This document shows, in pieces, positions 33,805 through 46,727 of a stretch of 64,000 bases of DNA (position 1 is its first letter; each line of letters opens with the position of its first letter). This stretch comes from Escallonia rubra. Lineage: Eukaryota; Streptophyta; Magnoliopsida; Escalloniales; Escalloniaceae. Below the pieces are notes generated by a model, which did not search any database, was not told where the DNA came from, and worked only from the letters and a program-made list of their open reading frames with translations. The translations under genes were made by a program, and so were the position numbers. The stretch spans positions 310,001 to 374,000 of the forward strand of contig JAVXUO010000138.1 of NCBI GenBank assembly GCA_033065855.1, read 5' to 3'.

Positions 33805-36113
33805 CTACATAGATAGGGGAAGTAGCATTCTGCGTTTCTTTTTCCTGGCCAGTCTTACTTGTTTTGTAATTTTCATGCATAAAAGTAGTAGCAATGTTAC
33901 GCATATCAATGTAAAAGCTAGTCTCAAATGCCTGAAATATAATGACACAGCTGAGAAAACCAGGAAAGCTAAAACAACAAGTTCCCATATGACGAAGACC
34001 ACAACATCCACCCTGCATTCAGAAAACAGCACAGAGCATATCAGAACAGATGTTTTAACCATAGAAGAAATGCACATTAGTGAACGTGTATGGACAAGTA
34101 TACATTTCAGGACTGCAAAAATGGATGAATACTGCATCAATGAAATTAAGGATGCTTTAAGACAAGACCTTATGACTAACTTGTTTTCTGTTTGGGTGTG
34201 GCGGGGGGGAAGAGAAGATGGATGAGTAGGTCTTCCTAAAACAGTAAAACAATTGTAGGGCAACCTGATAGAAATCAAGGTCATGTAAAAGAGAACTTCA
34301 TGACAGTCGCAGCAAAGTTCCATTGCCAAGCATCTACGACACTCAACCAATTCAATTTGCCTGAAGGTCAATTTTAATGCCAAATTTAATTTCGAAGGAA
34401 GTCACTTCTACATTATAGCCTTCATTTGATATGTTATGCTATTAGTGCCTTGGCAAATGATCATCAGCACCAGAATAGGGCAGCTATTCGCCCCTTGTTG
34501 CAAAGTCCATTATATGATCAGAGAAAACACTAAGAAGAACATAGATTCTACAACTTAAGATCAGGTAACATCTGAAACAGTAGAAAAGTAGCCTGATCAC
34601 GTCAGATGAAAAACTTGAAGAAAGCAAGAAAGGATGCAAAGTGACAAGCATGGTAAATTCACTAATGGGTGTAAATTAATGTCATAGTGCAGAGCGTGCA
34701 CAAGGGTCTATAAAGATGATTGTAAATGAAGTGGTACAACTGATGGTATAGTTATGATCAAAGAAGTATTTACAGGTCGGATGGGAATTGCTAGCAGGGT
34801 CAGGCGTTTGCAATTCTTCAATCTCGTCTGTTGTTTGTACCTTGTGGTTATTTGGTCATCTGTTTGTTTATAAGTTGCCATGCATCAAACTTGGTGGGCA
34901 TTATCGGTCATATCTATCACCATTGAAATGTATAGTTTTCTAAAAGAGAACCTCGGACCATCTCTATTCTAAGCTTAAGTGAGGACTCATATGTAGTTAC
35001 GAATCACTCAAGCCTCGAGTATTGACCTGCATAGCTGTCAATTGGAACACAGATTGTGTATCCAAATCCCATTACTGTGAACCTAGTTTCCTAATAAGTA
35101 TAGATGTCCGTTCCCGTAAACCCCATCACCTCAAAACATTCCTAAAAGTAAGGAGCAAGGCATTATGGATTGCAGGTGGACATCAGAACACGTGATTTGG
35201 CTGACAACTCTCACCACCCTCTACTTTTCTTTATGTCATAACTTCTCGAACTTCCTTTTAGTAAAGATAAAAGAGGGCATTGCCAAATAGGTCATAATAA
35301 GGCCATATATGACAAAATAGTAGCTAACTATCGAAAGCAACTACAAGTCTTTCTTCTTCTTTCGGCTTTTTCTAAAGCTTCTTAATTGCTGGGAGTAAGT
35401 CTGCTTCTAAACTTTCATGCATCAGTTAATAATTATTTGAAGTATTCCAAAAAAGGTAGACACATACCCGACCTTCATCTTAGGAAACATATAAATGACC
35501 ATGAAGAAAAGGTCATATATTGTGAATAGTTACGAGGTACAAAGATTGTGTATTTTACTTTAATGCATCGTAAACTTGTGTAATATCAAGTAAGGAGGCC
35601 TTTCTTTTTTATCAAATTAGGTCTCCCACTAGAATTGACATTCATTAAGTTCCATCCGTTCTTATTTCGAAAATTAAGGTAATATACTTGTCTACTCCAT
35701 TTTCATCCTTGAAAGATAAACACATCGTTCCTAATGAAACTTTAGCAACAAATGTAGATTTTAACAGGAACGTCATAGTAAGTATAAATTTTAACAAATA
35801 TACACCAAACCCTAAGCCAATCGCCTCCAAAAGCGCGATCCGGTCGACGATACATTTCATCGCGCTAATCAAATATTCAAACAGTCGGATGGCATAAACA
35901 TAATCAGAAAATTCAATCATAACGACAAGCGGAATCACAACAGGAACTACGAAATCGAACAAAAAATCATCGCTGACGGAGGGGGGGGAAACGGCAGTAC
36001 CTCGAAGAAGAAAGATTGGAAGTGGAGGAAAAGAAGGAGACGGAGGCCCAGTCGTGCTTGGACCGAATCTGGTACTCTCTCAGCTGCTCCGCCAGATTCG
36101 ATCGCGTTATCAT
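33805..36113 (-). CDS. Conserved small membrane protein of unknown function, 2 exons
   Basis: On the minus strand, exon 1 is 36113-36001 and exon 2 is 34012-33805, with a 1,988-bp GT-AG intron (GTACTG...ATGCAG). The frame is continuous and gives 106 aa. Exon 1 encodes MITRSNLAEQLREYQIRSKH and then DWASVSFFSSTSNLSSS. Exon 2 encodes two hydrophobic segments (about 39-63 and 66-86, the first beginning VDVVVFVIWELVVLAFLVFS) and a very basic tail (KQVRLARKKKRRMLLPLSM). I recognise the pattern as a conserved plant protein without an assigned role but cannot name a family with confidence. The Lys/Arg tail after the last membrane segment suggests a cytosolic C-terminus by the positive-inside rule. 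Start choice: the ATG at 36113 fits the conserved N-terminus. Confidence 0.87.
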
Positions 36114-36466
36114 TTCTCCTTCTCTTCCCGTTCCGAACGCTTCTTCGATCTGGAAGTTCTCGCGAAGAGAATAAGATGCTTCTCAATGCTGTCGCGATGA
36201 TGACGAATAGTGCTGTGTATATCTACTACAGCTCTCGGTGGCCGATGGAGACTTCGCCCAGACTCGAAGGATTGTGAATCTGAACCATGGAAGACAGGCA
36301 GAAACGAAGAAGAGCCCCAGTTTTCGTTTTTGCCTCTCTTGTTTCTGGTTTTCGTTTTGGTTTGCCTCTTTTTTCCTCTGTTTTTGCCAAAAACACTTAA
36401 AACTGAAAATTAAAATCATTTTTCCCCTTTTTCCTTTTTAGATTTTCGTTATTGACATGTTTTCAT
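36114..36466. other. Upstream region of the small membrane-protein gene
   Basis: Contains its expected 5' UTR and promoter, reading leftward. Open frames here on both strands (for example plus 36210-36441) are pyrimidine-rich noise. Confidence 0.45.
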
Positions 36467-36730
36467 CTATACTCTATACTATATATAAAGGCAAATGACA
36501 CAAAATATAAATCTTAAATGGTAATAACCACCTATAAAGACATGTTTTGTTTCATAAATTAAACTTCATTAAAAAATATAGTTAAAATAAGTTATAAAGC
36601 CCAAAATTGGTTTTACAAAAATATATTTTGCTAGCAGTTTTATCGAATGTGATAATAAATACTTATACATACTTGATTTTTTTTAACAAAATTGATATTA
36701 TCAACTTTATTTTGCACACGCATCGTAAAG
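36467..36730 (+). mobile_element. Helitron-like fragment
   Basis: Starts TCTATACTCTATACTATATA and later has GCACACGCATCG. The same two landmarks appear near 63066-63467, and in reverse at 59205-60047. I read these as a dispersed, AT-rich, non-autonomous family. The 3' end here is not a clean CTRR, so class is tentative. Confidence 0.35.
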
Positions 36731-37309
36731 AGAAAACATGATTTGGTTTGGTATAACATCTTTTTGGTATTACATAACTACATATCTAGAATGGTGACAA
36801 GTGGCATTCTATAATTTTTTCTTTAAAATTTCACAAAATAAAAGTTTAAATAGTGAATAACTACTGTTACTTTTTAGAATGTACAATTCATTTTATCGAA
36901 TGCACCTTATACATGGTATTATAACCAAGTTTAATGCCCGTATTTGTAAACCTCATTTTTCCTCTTTATTGAGGTAGAATGTTGTCCTAGTGCCTTTTTT
37001 GGTTTTTTTAAGGAAGAGATTGTTGTCTTTACGAAATGTACATATTCTTTGATTATTTGGTGACCAAAACAAGAGAGAAGAATATTCTCTTTCATAATCT
37101 TTCAATAACCAATCGAAACTTAGAAGAATGACACATTTACTTTCTTTTTTCCTTTTTGACAACTAAAGACCACTTGAGCTTGAGAAAAAAATAAATTTTG
37201 CTTTGAGAAAGTTCATGTTAATATGATTCCGATTTTCGAAAGGCATCTCATAATGTCGAAACAATGTATAGTTACTCAATCATGAGGTACAACTACTTCG
37301 AAGCGCATA

Positions 37310-37649
37310 CTTCTTCTGTTTCACATAATTTGATCAACTTTTTTTTTGGACGGTCCCACAAAAATTGCATATTTTCAAATTAAGAAAGATTTTGTATGTA
37401 CTTTTACATATTTACCCTTTTATTTTTTTCACTCTCTACATTTAAGTCTCCTTCAACTCATCTCTCCCCTGATCCACTTTCTTACACATTTTTATTCATT
37501 TCTCTCCATATTTAGCACTCCATTAATCTATTTTCTCTCTCATGTCCCACTTTCTTCCCCTCCTCTCTTTAAAGAGTACACAATATATCACTTAAATCAT
37601 TAATCTGGATACAAAAATAAGTTAATCAAATTATATGTGACGGAGGGAA
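37310..37649. mobile_element. Stowaway-like MITE, about 340 bp
   Basis: The left end CTTCTTCTGTTTCACATAAT and the right end ATATGTGACGGAGGGAA form imperfect inverted repeats (CACATAATTTGATCAAC against GTTAATCAAATTATATGTG). A TA lies just outside each end (37308-37309, 37650-37651). The interior is pyrimidine-rich and non-coding. Confidence 0.7.
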
Positions 37650-40600
37650 TAATATTTTTGTGGATGCCATGTCTATTTAGCTAATTGGGCTAGCCTTTTG
37701 AAAAAGCAAAAAAGATTCTATTTCCACAGGTTAAGTTTTTTTGTCCATTGAAGGCACTTGGGCTTGTGCTACAATGTGGAGCATTCTCTTTAAACCTCCC
37801 AATTCCTAGTGTGGGCGCAAACTGAATCGAAATCTTTTGTTACCTTTTATAAGGGTATAAGTTTTCGTTAGTTCCTTTATTTCCTTGAAATTGTTTCAGT
37901 ATAGGTCTTGAAAAGAGAATACCTTAACGTTCCTCTTGGAACGCGAGATAAAAGCTACGAATATGATAGGATAAGTTGGGATGAATAAGAATTATTTTTT
38001 CTCCAGTCACGCATAAGAGATGATGAGGATTTGTGTTCCTCTCGTGTTTGGATGACCATAGGACTACATCCTGGATAGAATTTTAATTTTATCATTTTCT
38101 TTTTAATTAAACATGCTGCCCACGTGCCACAAAACGATCCATTAACATAACACACATAAATCAACGGATAAATTCTCACAAAAAGCAGATTGAGAGCAAT
38201 ATTGGATCACCGCAAAATTGAATCCACATGGTCTTCACCGCAACCATTCATGAAACTGAATGACAATAGAGCATATCGAGAGCAAGTGGAGGTGGTGGTA
38301 TCATGGTGGAATTTTATTAAAGTCCGTGGGAGCAGCAATGAAGGTTGTGAACAGTGAGTTGGTCGAGGTTGTGGAGTTTGAGCGTGGTGGTGGAGGTGGC
38401 CGACAACAGTAAGGTGGCAAGGGTTGCAAAGGGTAGTAGCACCATGGTGAGGGTGCTCGATGGTGAGAACATTGAAGTGGGAATGTGCCTACAGTGACCA
38501 GTTGGATGGTGGGGTGGTGTTGACTAAAAAGAGAAGAAGAGGGGAAGAGTTTTTATCTAATCTTGGTATAGTAAAGCTTATACCCTCCAACGGTCCAACC
38601 CAACCCCTCAACCCCCCGTGGATAGAATTACTCTGCTCGAAATGGGATAAAACCCATTCTTCAAATTTCCTATTAGACCATTATTTGATGCCCCAAACAC
38701 ATGGATTCTTTGGAAGCACAAATTTGTTCATCATATACGTAGCATTTACTCGACATGCCAAACACAACTTAAGAGAAGATAAAATCTTTTCAATGACTAA
38801 TGTTTTTGAAATTTATTTCCTTGCAATGAATTTCAAGTGTGTATGTTTTTATGTCATTATTTTAATACCACGCCTGATTTTCCTTAGTCATTTGTGGAGA
38901 CTTTATCTAGAATATACTTGAGATGAATGGGACTGGTATCAGATGTTAGTGAGTTATGTGTCTCGATATTGTTTTAATTAGGTTTCTTAACATGTTTTCC
39001 TTGCATGTTCTTATGTAGGCAGATATTGGTTCCATCAATAGCTGCCTCCCAAGAGAAGTTCCAACCACACCGGTTGTTCGATATGGACCAAACAATCACA
39101 GAGTTAACCATGATGACAGAAGTTACACGGTCGTCATGTACGACTTCTTTAAGAGATGCAGTCTTACCATGTGTGCAACATATTAGGTCATTGGATCTCA
39201 CGTTCTCAGGTCATAGCAACCTCACCGTCGGATCACCCTTCTATAATAGGCCTTCATAAGTACTACAAAATTCTAATGATGATAATATGTTGTTGATCGG
39301 CTTATAATTCGTAAAGCGTGCTAAAGTTTGGTGTTCAACTCGAAAGCATACTCGTAAGAAGAACCAGTCTTTCAGGTATAAGAACTGATCACAATTTCCA
39401 TATATAATTAATATGACTTTAACACCCGTCCTTACGCAGAGCGCAGAATATGAAGTGATTCCAAGTCTTGAGGTGAGTAAAGGGAACCTTCAATTTGAAA
39501 AAAGCCGACAAGGTAGTAACTTGAAGATCACGAGACATGAGCAAAGCTCAACTCTTATACTATATTAAAGTGATGTCCAAATACAAAGCATGCTAACATA
39601 AAGTATAAGCCTACAAAGTATGACAACAAATCCCATCTAGCTGTATCACGTGCGTTGCATACGGATGATCATATTTCTCAAAACAAAATTTGTGGTAACT
39701 TTGCCTGTAGCTTTAGGCTACAACCCCTTCCCCCGTCCCCGGTGATAGTTAATTTTTCATTAATTACTTTTAGTGACAAATGGTAAAAAGATATTGCAAA
39801 GAAAATGACTCGATAAATGTAACGAACAACATTGAAGTACAATTGAGGCTATTTATATTGTCACATTGCCTAGAATAATACACATGATATATATTGTATC
39901 ATTGTTAACTTACAAATAATTAATTACTAATAAATATTACCGAAGCATGAAAGGAATATACATGGCCAATATAGTGTGAAACAAATTTTAATTAGATCAA
40001 TGAGAAAATAATAATTGTGGAAACTTGATTAAGGTGCTATAATTGCAATTACTTTTGAAATTTAAATTGATTAGATAACTTTAATTGATCGGTGAGAGAA
40101 CATAATTTAAAAATGGAAAATGATAATGATAAGTGATTAAAATCGGTTTCAGATAACAATAAATAAAATTCACGTGGAACAAGAGAAAGTGTCCACATAG
40201 ACAATGAGGTTGACACATTCTCTCAGCTTCGACTTTCATGTATCTATACTATTTTATAATGAGAACAATACTTTTGGTGTAATACCCTTTTGGTGTTACA
40301 CTGAAATTCATCCGGCTATTGACACTTGTCCTTTTGAGGGATAAAATCGTAAAACACTACTCTCCAATAACTTCAAACTCCCCCACTTTACACTTACGTA
40401 ACTGCCTTTCCATTCTGATTTTTGGCATCTCTTCATTTTCCACTCTCATTCTCCCTTCATTTCCCCTCCCCTTCTCTACAATTATAGGAGACGTTTTGTG
40501 CGATTGGTGGCGGTGGGTGGCGAGACTTGAGGGTTGTGGGTGGGCCGATCGATGGAAGCCGTACAATGGTTGGTCAATTGGTGGCCCATGGTGCGCAACA

Positions 40601-40946
40601 GGTAGTGGTGGTTGTGCGGCGGCGTACATGGATGGTTGGTGTCGGACTGCTCCGACAGCAACCATGGGTGGGTCGATCGATGGAGGCTGTGGGTGGGCCG
40701 ATCTATGGAGGACATGCGTGGTCGATCAGTGGCCTCGGCTGGTGGCTGTTGATTGCCCTCGGCCCTCGCCGGAGATAGTGTACGGCGGCGAGCAGGAGAC
40801 TTCGGCAGGCATATGGGCACTCGGGTTTGCGGTGGCGGAGATTGTGATCGGAGCTCCGGTGTGGAGGAAGACCGACATTGGCAGGCAGTTGAGCCGTTGA
40901 GGAGGTGTCGGAGATTGATGCATGGTTTTAAATACAAATATAAAAT
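37650..40946. other. Gene-free repeat-rich stretch
   Basis: No supportable host gene in 3.3 kb. The longest open frames (plus 38460-38921, plus 40319-40900) have no recognisable domain. The latter is a GC-rich Trp/Gly-rich low-complexity translation of GGTGGG-type repeats. A TCTATACTATTTTATAATGA motif near 40246 may begin another Helitron-like repeat. Confidence 0.45.
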
Positions 40947-41756
40947 GGGTTAATTACAAAACTGTCAACTGAGGTTTACACGTTTTTGCACTTTGTCCCC
41001 CGTGTTTATAACTTTTGCAATAATGTCCCTCGAGGTTGACAAAACCGTTGCAAATAGTCCGTCCAATTTTGGACGTTAAGTGATCACATGCCATATTGGC
41101 ATGGGAAAATTTGTAATTTGCCTACTCATATTCCCCATGTCTACCAACTGAGTCTCTCCGAGTGAACTCGGTCTCTCAGCTAAGTTTCCAGGGCGAGGTG
41201 GTAATGAGTGGCCTCGAATGCCAACCCAGCATGAGACACCCATCATGCTCATCCACCATATACCCAACCCCACCGGTGAAGAGGGCCAACAACATGCTAG
41301 CCTGCTTGAATGCGTTGGATTAGAGCCCCGATGGACCGACCCGAACCAGTCCGAGTCGAGCTGAGCCCTCCACTGAGCCAGGGTCTCGTGTCGCTCAACC
41401 CGGTCCACCCCTTCGGACGCCACCAAGTTGCAGATCTGCCTCCCCAGATACACATCGGACATCACCTTGTCCTAGCTGCTCACTGTTGACCCACCATCCC
41501 TACCACCACCGCCACCCTACCTCCACAACCCTCCAGCGAGTCAAACAGGGTCGAGTAGTAATGCAACGACTAGGTAAACCGGTCCAAGAACACTGACCCA
41601 TTATGGTTAGACTCCTGCTCAACCACAGTCAAGATCTCCGGCTTCATTTCCTTCACAGCAAATAACACCTTCTCAATCGCACCGGGTCGAGCTAACAAAG
41701 GGTGCAACTCGAAGACCGAGTTGACAGCCACAACTTCATCTTCTCTGAGGTCAAGC

Positions 41757-41787
<31 letters not shown>

Positions 41788-42314
41788 TAAAGAGACTGTA
41801 TAATACGCTATACAAATAACTTGAGCATGAGGCTCTGTAACAGCTCTAAGTTACAAAAAGCATATTTTTTATATGAACGCTGAGAGCCCATCTCGTTTTA
41901 GTCTGATTCTGTATTTTTTGCATCCGATGACCATGAAAGAGTGTTTCCTTTTCCATTCTTCTCTGCTACAAAAGCTGATCCTAGTTTCCGTTTGAATTTG
42001 ACGGGATAGAACACATGAGGTTTTACTTGACTAGCTTGCGGTGGAAGAGCTGTAAGGGCATACGTAAGCCTTGACGAGGGGTTCTCAATTAAACCAGTGG
42101 GGAAGATGGGTAAGCAAATTACAAATTTGCCCATGCCAAAATGGCATGTGCACCGCACATGATCACTTAACGTCCAAAATTGGACGGACGTCCAATTTTG
42201 GACATATTTGCAACAGTTTTGTCAACCTCGAGGGACATTATTGTAAAAGTTGTAAACACGGGGCGCAAAATGCAAAAACGTGTAAACATCAGGGGACAGT
42301 TTTGTAATTAATCC
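40947..42314. mobile_element. Pack-MULE (Mutator-like, long TIR) carrying DELLA sequence, 1,368 bp
   Basis: Starts GGGTTAATTACAAAACTGTC and ends with the near reverse complement (...ACAGTTTTGTAATTAATCC). Inverted repeats extend about 190 bp on each side and share GTTTACACGTTTTTGCA and CCAATTTTGGACGTTAAGTG. Flanking 9-mers ATATAAAAT (40938-40946) and ATATGAAAT (42315-42323) differ at one base, fitting the 9-bp MULE target duplication. No transposase. The interior is a captured piece of a DELLA/GRAS gene, with a GA microsatellite at about 41757-41777. A second member of the family lies at 54658-55794. Confidence 0.92.
41176..41758 (-). pseudogene. Captured 3' end of a DELLA (GRAS-domain) gene
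   Basis: Minus-strand translation gives [55 protein letters not shown] and SLHYYSTLFDSLEG, then [20 protein letters not shown] and HETLAQWRA. It finishes with [32 protein letters not shown] and S-stop at 41178-41176. This is the C-terminal half of the GRAS domain (VHIID-distal, PFYRE and SAW regions) of a GAI/RGA-type DELLA repressor of gibberellin signalling, including the native C-terminus. It is not functional: there is an in-frame stop after DRFT (about 41570) and at least two frame changes. The protein is lost, but sequence similarity to a true DELLA gene should remain high. Confidence 0.9.
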
Positions 42315-42949
42315 ATATGAAATTAGAAGCACATCGTCATCGTCCATTTCGCAAGTGATCAGTTGGTGTGTTTCTGACAATTGGGTCAGAGTCAGGTGAT
42401 TGAGAGAGAGACAGATTCTAAGACTTTTTTCAAGATTTTTTTTTTCCAATGATTTTTTATTTTAGATTTAGGTATCAGTGATGATAATAGTATTTGTTTG
42501 AGTTGTAAAGTGAATAGGTAGGAAGAAGGGTGGCAGATTAGATAGACCAGTTTTTGGTATAGAACTAAGAATTATTAAATGCAAAGAGAGAAATGAGAAA
42601 CAATTACAACTTGCAAAAATAATGTTTGGATGTGTTAGGCTCTTGCAAGTAAGATATTTGACCCACAATGTATGCTTCCACTTGATTCATGTATGCTTTT
42701 TGGTGCCGTAATATTAAATATATTTTTCTAATTTTTGTCATATAACCCGTAAATAGTGATTAAAAGTTATTTAATGACATATATGCACACGCATCGCGTG
42801 TGCACGGCAACTCGTTGCCAATTATGTAAATCTTACAAGTAAAAAATCTTGAAGAACAAAACGAAAAAAAAAAGTATAAATTCTTGGCTTAGAGAACACT
42901 TGACGCAGTTTTTTTTTCAGTTTTGAAAATTGAAAATTGAAAAAAAAAA
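42315..42949. other. AT-rich intergenic DNA
   Basis: No gene. A GCACACGCATCGCGTGTGCA palindromic stretch at 42786-42805 resembles the 3' stem of the Helitron-like family noted at 36467 and 63066. Confidence 0.4.
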
Positions 42950-43373
42950 GTGCGTTTGGTAACCATTTTTTTTTTCCTTCTCCAATTTAAAAAATCAGTT
43001 TTTAAACTAAAGAGTAAAAAAAAAACTCCTAAAACTAGTTTTTTTTTCACTTTTGGTTTTTTTTTTTGTGAGACCACCACCACCACCCTCCCACCGCCGG
43101 CAGCCACCTTAGGCTACCACCGCCGGCCGCCACCTTCGACTGCCGACAGTCATCTCCGGCAGCCGGCCACCACCTCCACCACCACCGCCGAGCCACCGGC
43201 CGCCGCCACCACCACCAAAAAAAACCGCAAAAGGGTTACAAAATACAAAAAAAAAAAAAAAAACTCAAAAAAAAAGGGTTATCAAAAACCCACTTATTTT
43301 TATAAAAAAAAAATTTTTAACTGTTCTTTAAAAACTGAAAATCAAAAAAAAAAAATTTGTCAAACGAACCCTT
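42950..43373. mobile_element. Small non-autonomous inverted-repeat element with CCACCG-rich core
   Basis: The left end GTGCGTTTGGTAACC and right end TTTGTCAAACGAACCC are imperfect inverted repeats. Next to them come poly-A/poly-T-rich arms (TTTTTAAACTAAAG; TTTAAAAACTGAAAATC). The core (43075-43220) is CCACCACC/GCCGCC-rich. It is low-complexity and not a gene. Confidence 0.45.
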
Positions 43374-44394
43374 AGCTTCACAATTGGCAAGGCAACGACG
43401 AGTATAAGATTCCATATGTAGGCCATGGGAGACTTCAACAATGAGTATAAGAATATGGCGTTTTGCTGGGGGACCATAACCATGATATTGCTTATTTTGA
43501 CAAGATACTTTGAAATAGGATATTTATCAACAAAATTTTTGCCTGCTACGGGGATGGAGGCCTACTCGTCGTTAAGAATTTAATCGAATAGGAACGGAGA
43601 ATACCTATGTCGACCGTTAGATTTTTTTTTTCTTAAGACGATATTTTTTTCCCTATATTGCAACGGGTTGTAGCATGTCTAACTCTCAAGATAAAACAAG
43701 TGATCATTAGCAACTCTATGCAGAGTAGTAACTGAACGAAAGATTTCATTATTTATGAAGAAAAGCCTTGACGGTTATAACCAGTGCACCAAAAGATGTC
43801 TTTAAAGAGATTTAATTAATTGTAAATACAAGGAAACCCAAAGGTCCATTAAACCTCGCTTGAATAATATGGTCTGAATAATTTCCGTGCCCTCCCCATT
43901 AAGAAATAGAAATTCGTCACTAAAGCTCATTAGTGGGCCCAGCCTTGATCAACATTTGGGCCTTCTCCGTAATGTGATTCTTCTGGGCTATTTGATCCAT
44001 TTATCGGGTAATGCAAAGCTTTGAGTCCAGCCTACACACGTTACCTTGAGAACGGATATCTGCTCCAACTCTACCTGGAACTTCTACAACTAACTCTGTT
44101 TAGAAAAACAGAAAATCGTCACTAAAACTCATTAGTGGCATTTTTATGTTGTCGCTACCTTAAAATTGTTGCTAAAATCTTTTTAGAAATGTCGCCACAA
44201 ACTTATAGCGAGAACGAAAGCTCCAGAAGCTATGAAAGTATAACAATTCTTCTCAATAACTTCTGTTTTTGCTAATACTCTGTGTCATTTCATAGTTATT
44301 AGAAGCAATGCCCGTGCATTGCGCGTTGCTATAGTAATGTTTTATGCAACAACAATCTTTTTATTTTGTTTTAAAGCCCAAAGGTTATGAAGCC
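43374..44394. other. Intergenic, no gene recognised
   Basis: Short repeats such as CGTCACTAAA(G/A)CTCATTAGTG appear at about 43914 and 44117. No coding sequence supported. Confidence 0.45.
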
Positions 44395-45810
44395 ACCTCC
44401 ATCTCAATTGTTCTGAATAAAGAATAAGCTTTGAACATAAATGTAAATAACTGAATAATGGTAACAAATCATTTTCACTTAAAGTAATGCTAAGCCTCTT
44501 CATTTTTTTTGTTACAAACTGATTCCAAGCTATGATGTAGGAATAGATGTTCTGCAAAGCATAAAAAACTGTTTAACTTGGTGAGTATTAAAATTGTTTA
44601 ACTTCATAAATACTGTATTTTTTACTTTTACATTTTATTTTTCTTAAGCGTAATATGTAGGGGATATCAACGGGCTTTCTCAATACGTCCTAACTTAGCC
44701 ATGGTGATGGCTATCTTTCGTACCCCTTAAACCACTCTTGTAATGGTATTTTATGTATATATGACTTCATGTTATTATTATTAAGTAAAATGCAATGCAG
44801 AAATACACATAATGTTAGATATAGATGCTTGAAAAGTCGATGAACTACATCATGTATGATTTATGAAGGTGGGAACGTGACATGCATTCAACTTGTGAAT
44901 GAATTAGCAACATTATTTCAGAGCCACATGCTACACACCTAAACAAGTTTTGCTACTATGAAATGATCAAAAGCATCACACTAATTAAAGCAAAAAAAAT
45001 AAAGTTGGTGAAAGAATGTGAAGCATGTACGTACGCATGGTAAAAAGGTTCATTAATGGTTCCTTTATCTTTTCATTTCCACCTTGGCCGGAAAAATACG
45101 AGATTTGGGTAGACAAGGACTATTTAGGATCTTCTCTAAATTATTTGACCGACAAGAAAATTAATAAACAATTTCAGTTCTCCAAATAATGATTTTGACA
45201 AGTCCATGCTGTTATAATAAGTAGTATTAATAATTGAGAAAATAATTATTGAGCGTGATCCTCACCACGACATCAATGTTACTTAAACAGTCAGAGAATA
45301 GACTCAGTAACCTCTAAAGATTTTGACGATAAGAAGTAACAACTTAAATACAATGACATCCTTGCTAAAAAAAAGGACGAAAGAAAAGAAGAAAAAGAAA
45401 AAGAAATGCTAGTTGCACCTATATGTATTTGAATAAAATTTCGCTCTTACACGGGTTGTAGGAATCTTCCTCTAATCCCGTATATAGTAACAATTAATAG
45501 TTGTTAAATATATTTAGTGACTTTTCTTTTAACACTTTCAACGATAATTATTAGCAATACATTTTTAACGTCATTAAATAAATATCACTAAAAATATTTA
45601 TAAACGATTTATTATTACTATATTGAGAATACGAGGAAGATTCATCTGATCGGAGTAGAGCCAACTATTTTCTTATTTATAACCGGTCATTCATAATTGC
45701 AGCAACAAATTAAGGCTTTAATGTTCTCCATGCCGACACGGTACTACGTATATGCGTGCGTGGCGCTCATATGATAATGACACTTTATTACAAGGTAACG
45801 AAGCATAAAC
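44395..45810. repeat. Segmental repeat copy A
   Basis: Matches 52160-53475 (copy B), and in part 53488-54260 plus 56083-56200 (copy C). Landmarks are AGCTTTGAACATAAATGTAA, ATATGTAGGGGATATCAACG, a GATGAACTACATCATGTATG block and TCATATGATAATGACACTTT. No gene inside. It lies upstream of dehydrin 1 as copy C lies upstream of dehydrin 2. Confidence 0.8.
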
Positions 45811-46727
45811 CATTATTATTATTATTTGTTTAACAAATGTTAGTACAGAATTAGACCGCGTCACGTGATTAAGATCCGGCAGACACGTGCGCGCCCAGGT
45901 GGAAGGTACGAAAAGAAGAAAGAAGAGTTTCATGTGAGAGCGCAACTGCAGCAAACTTAGCTCCAAAGGAACAAACTCTGCAATAAACGTCAAACCGACC
46001 ACCTGTCACCAGGCGGGTCCCACTCCCCATCGGGAAGGTGACAAACGACTGCGTATTGGGAGATGGTAGCCCCACATGAAAACGTATCATTATGCCGTGG
46101 CCCCACACACACAAATCTCGAAACTCCTCCGTTTCACCCCTTCCATTCACAGTCCTAGAAAATTATAGCCTGGTCTGATATTTTTTATCTCGAGTACTTC
46201 AGACCGTCTAAATTCTAGCTTCTCAGTCCCATCAGATTAATTACAGAGTATTATTCAATATACAAAGTTTATACGTTCTATCACCGTGTCGCACGATTAG
46301 CTTTTGAATAAACCTACCACGTACAGAAGATTAGGTTTTGAATACACCTAGCACGTACAGAAGTAAATTATATGAAGACGATGAAATTCATTTTTAAATT
46401 GTCTGCTATACTTGAATCGATCAGTTCTGATATCACGTGAAAGTATCAAATTCAAAATCAATTAATTATAAAGAGAGATGCCTACAAGCCTTGTATATTG
46501 AAGGAGTATTACTTATTAGAAAAAAAATTGGTTGCTAGAATCTTCATCTAACCACATGTATATTGACAATTTACAGTTGTTAAATGTTTATAGTGACTTT
46601 TCTTCTAACACTTTCAACAAGAATTATTGCAACACTTTTTTAATGTCACCAAATAAAAGTCACTAAAAATATTTAAAAACGATGAATTACCGCTATACAT
46701 AAGATAGAAGGAAGATTCTTCCGATTT

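Noticed and set aside
38974-39259. Overlapping open frames on both strands near 39 kb
   Set aside because: Neither strand shows a known motif or plausible exon boundaries.
40319-40900. 193-aa open frame rich in Trp and Gly
   Set aside because: It translates GGTGGGTGG/GATCGATGG-type repeats, with no domain, no splice context and overlapping open frames on both strands.
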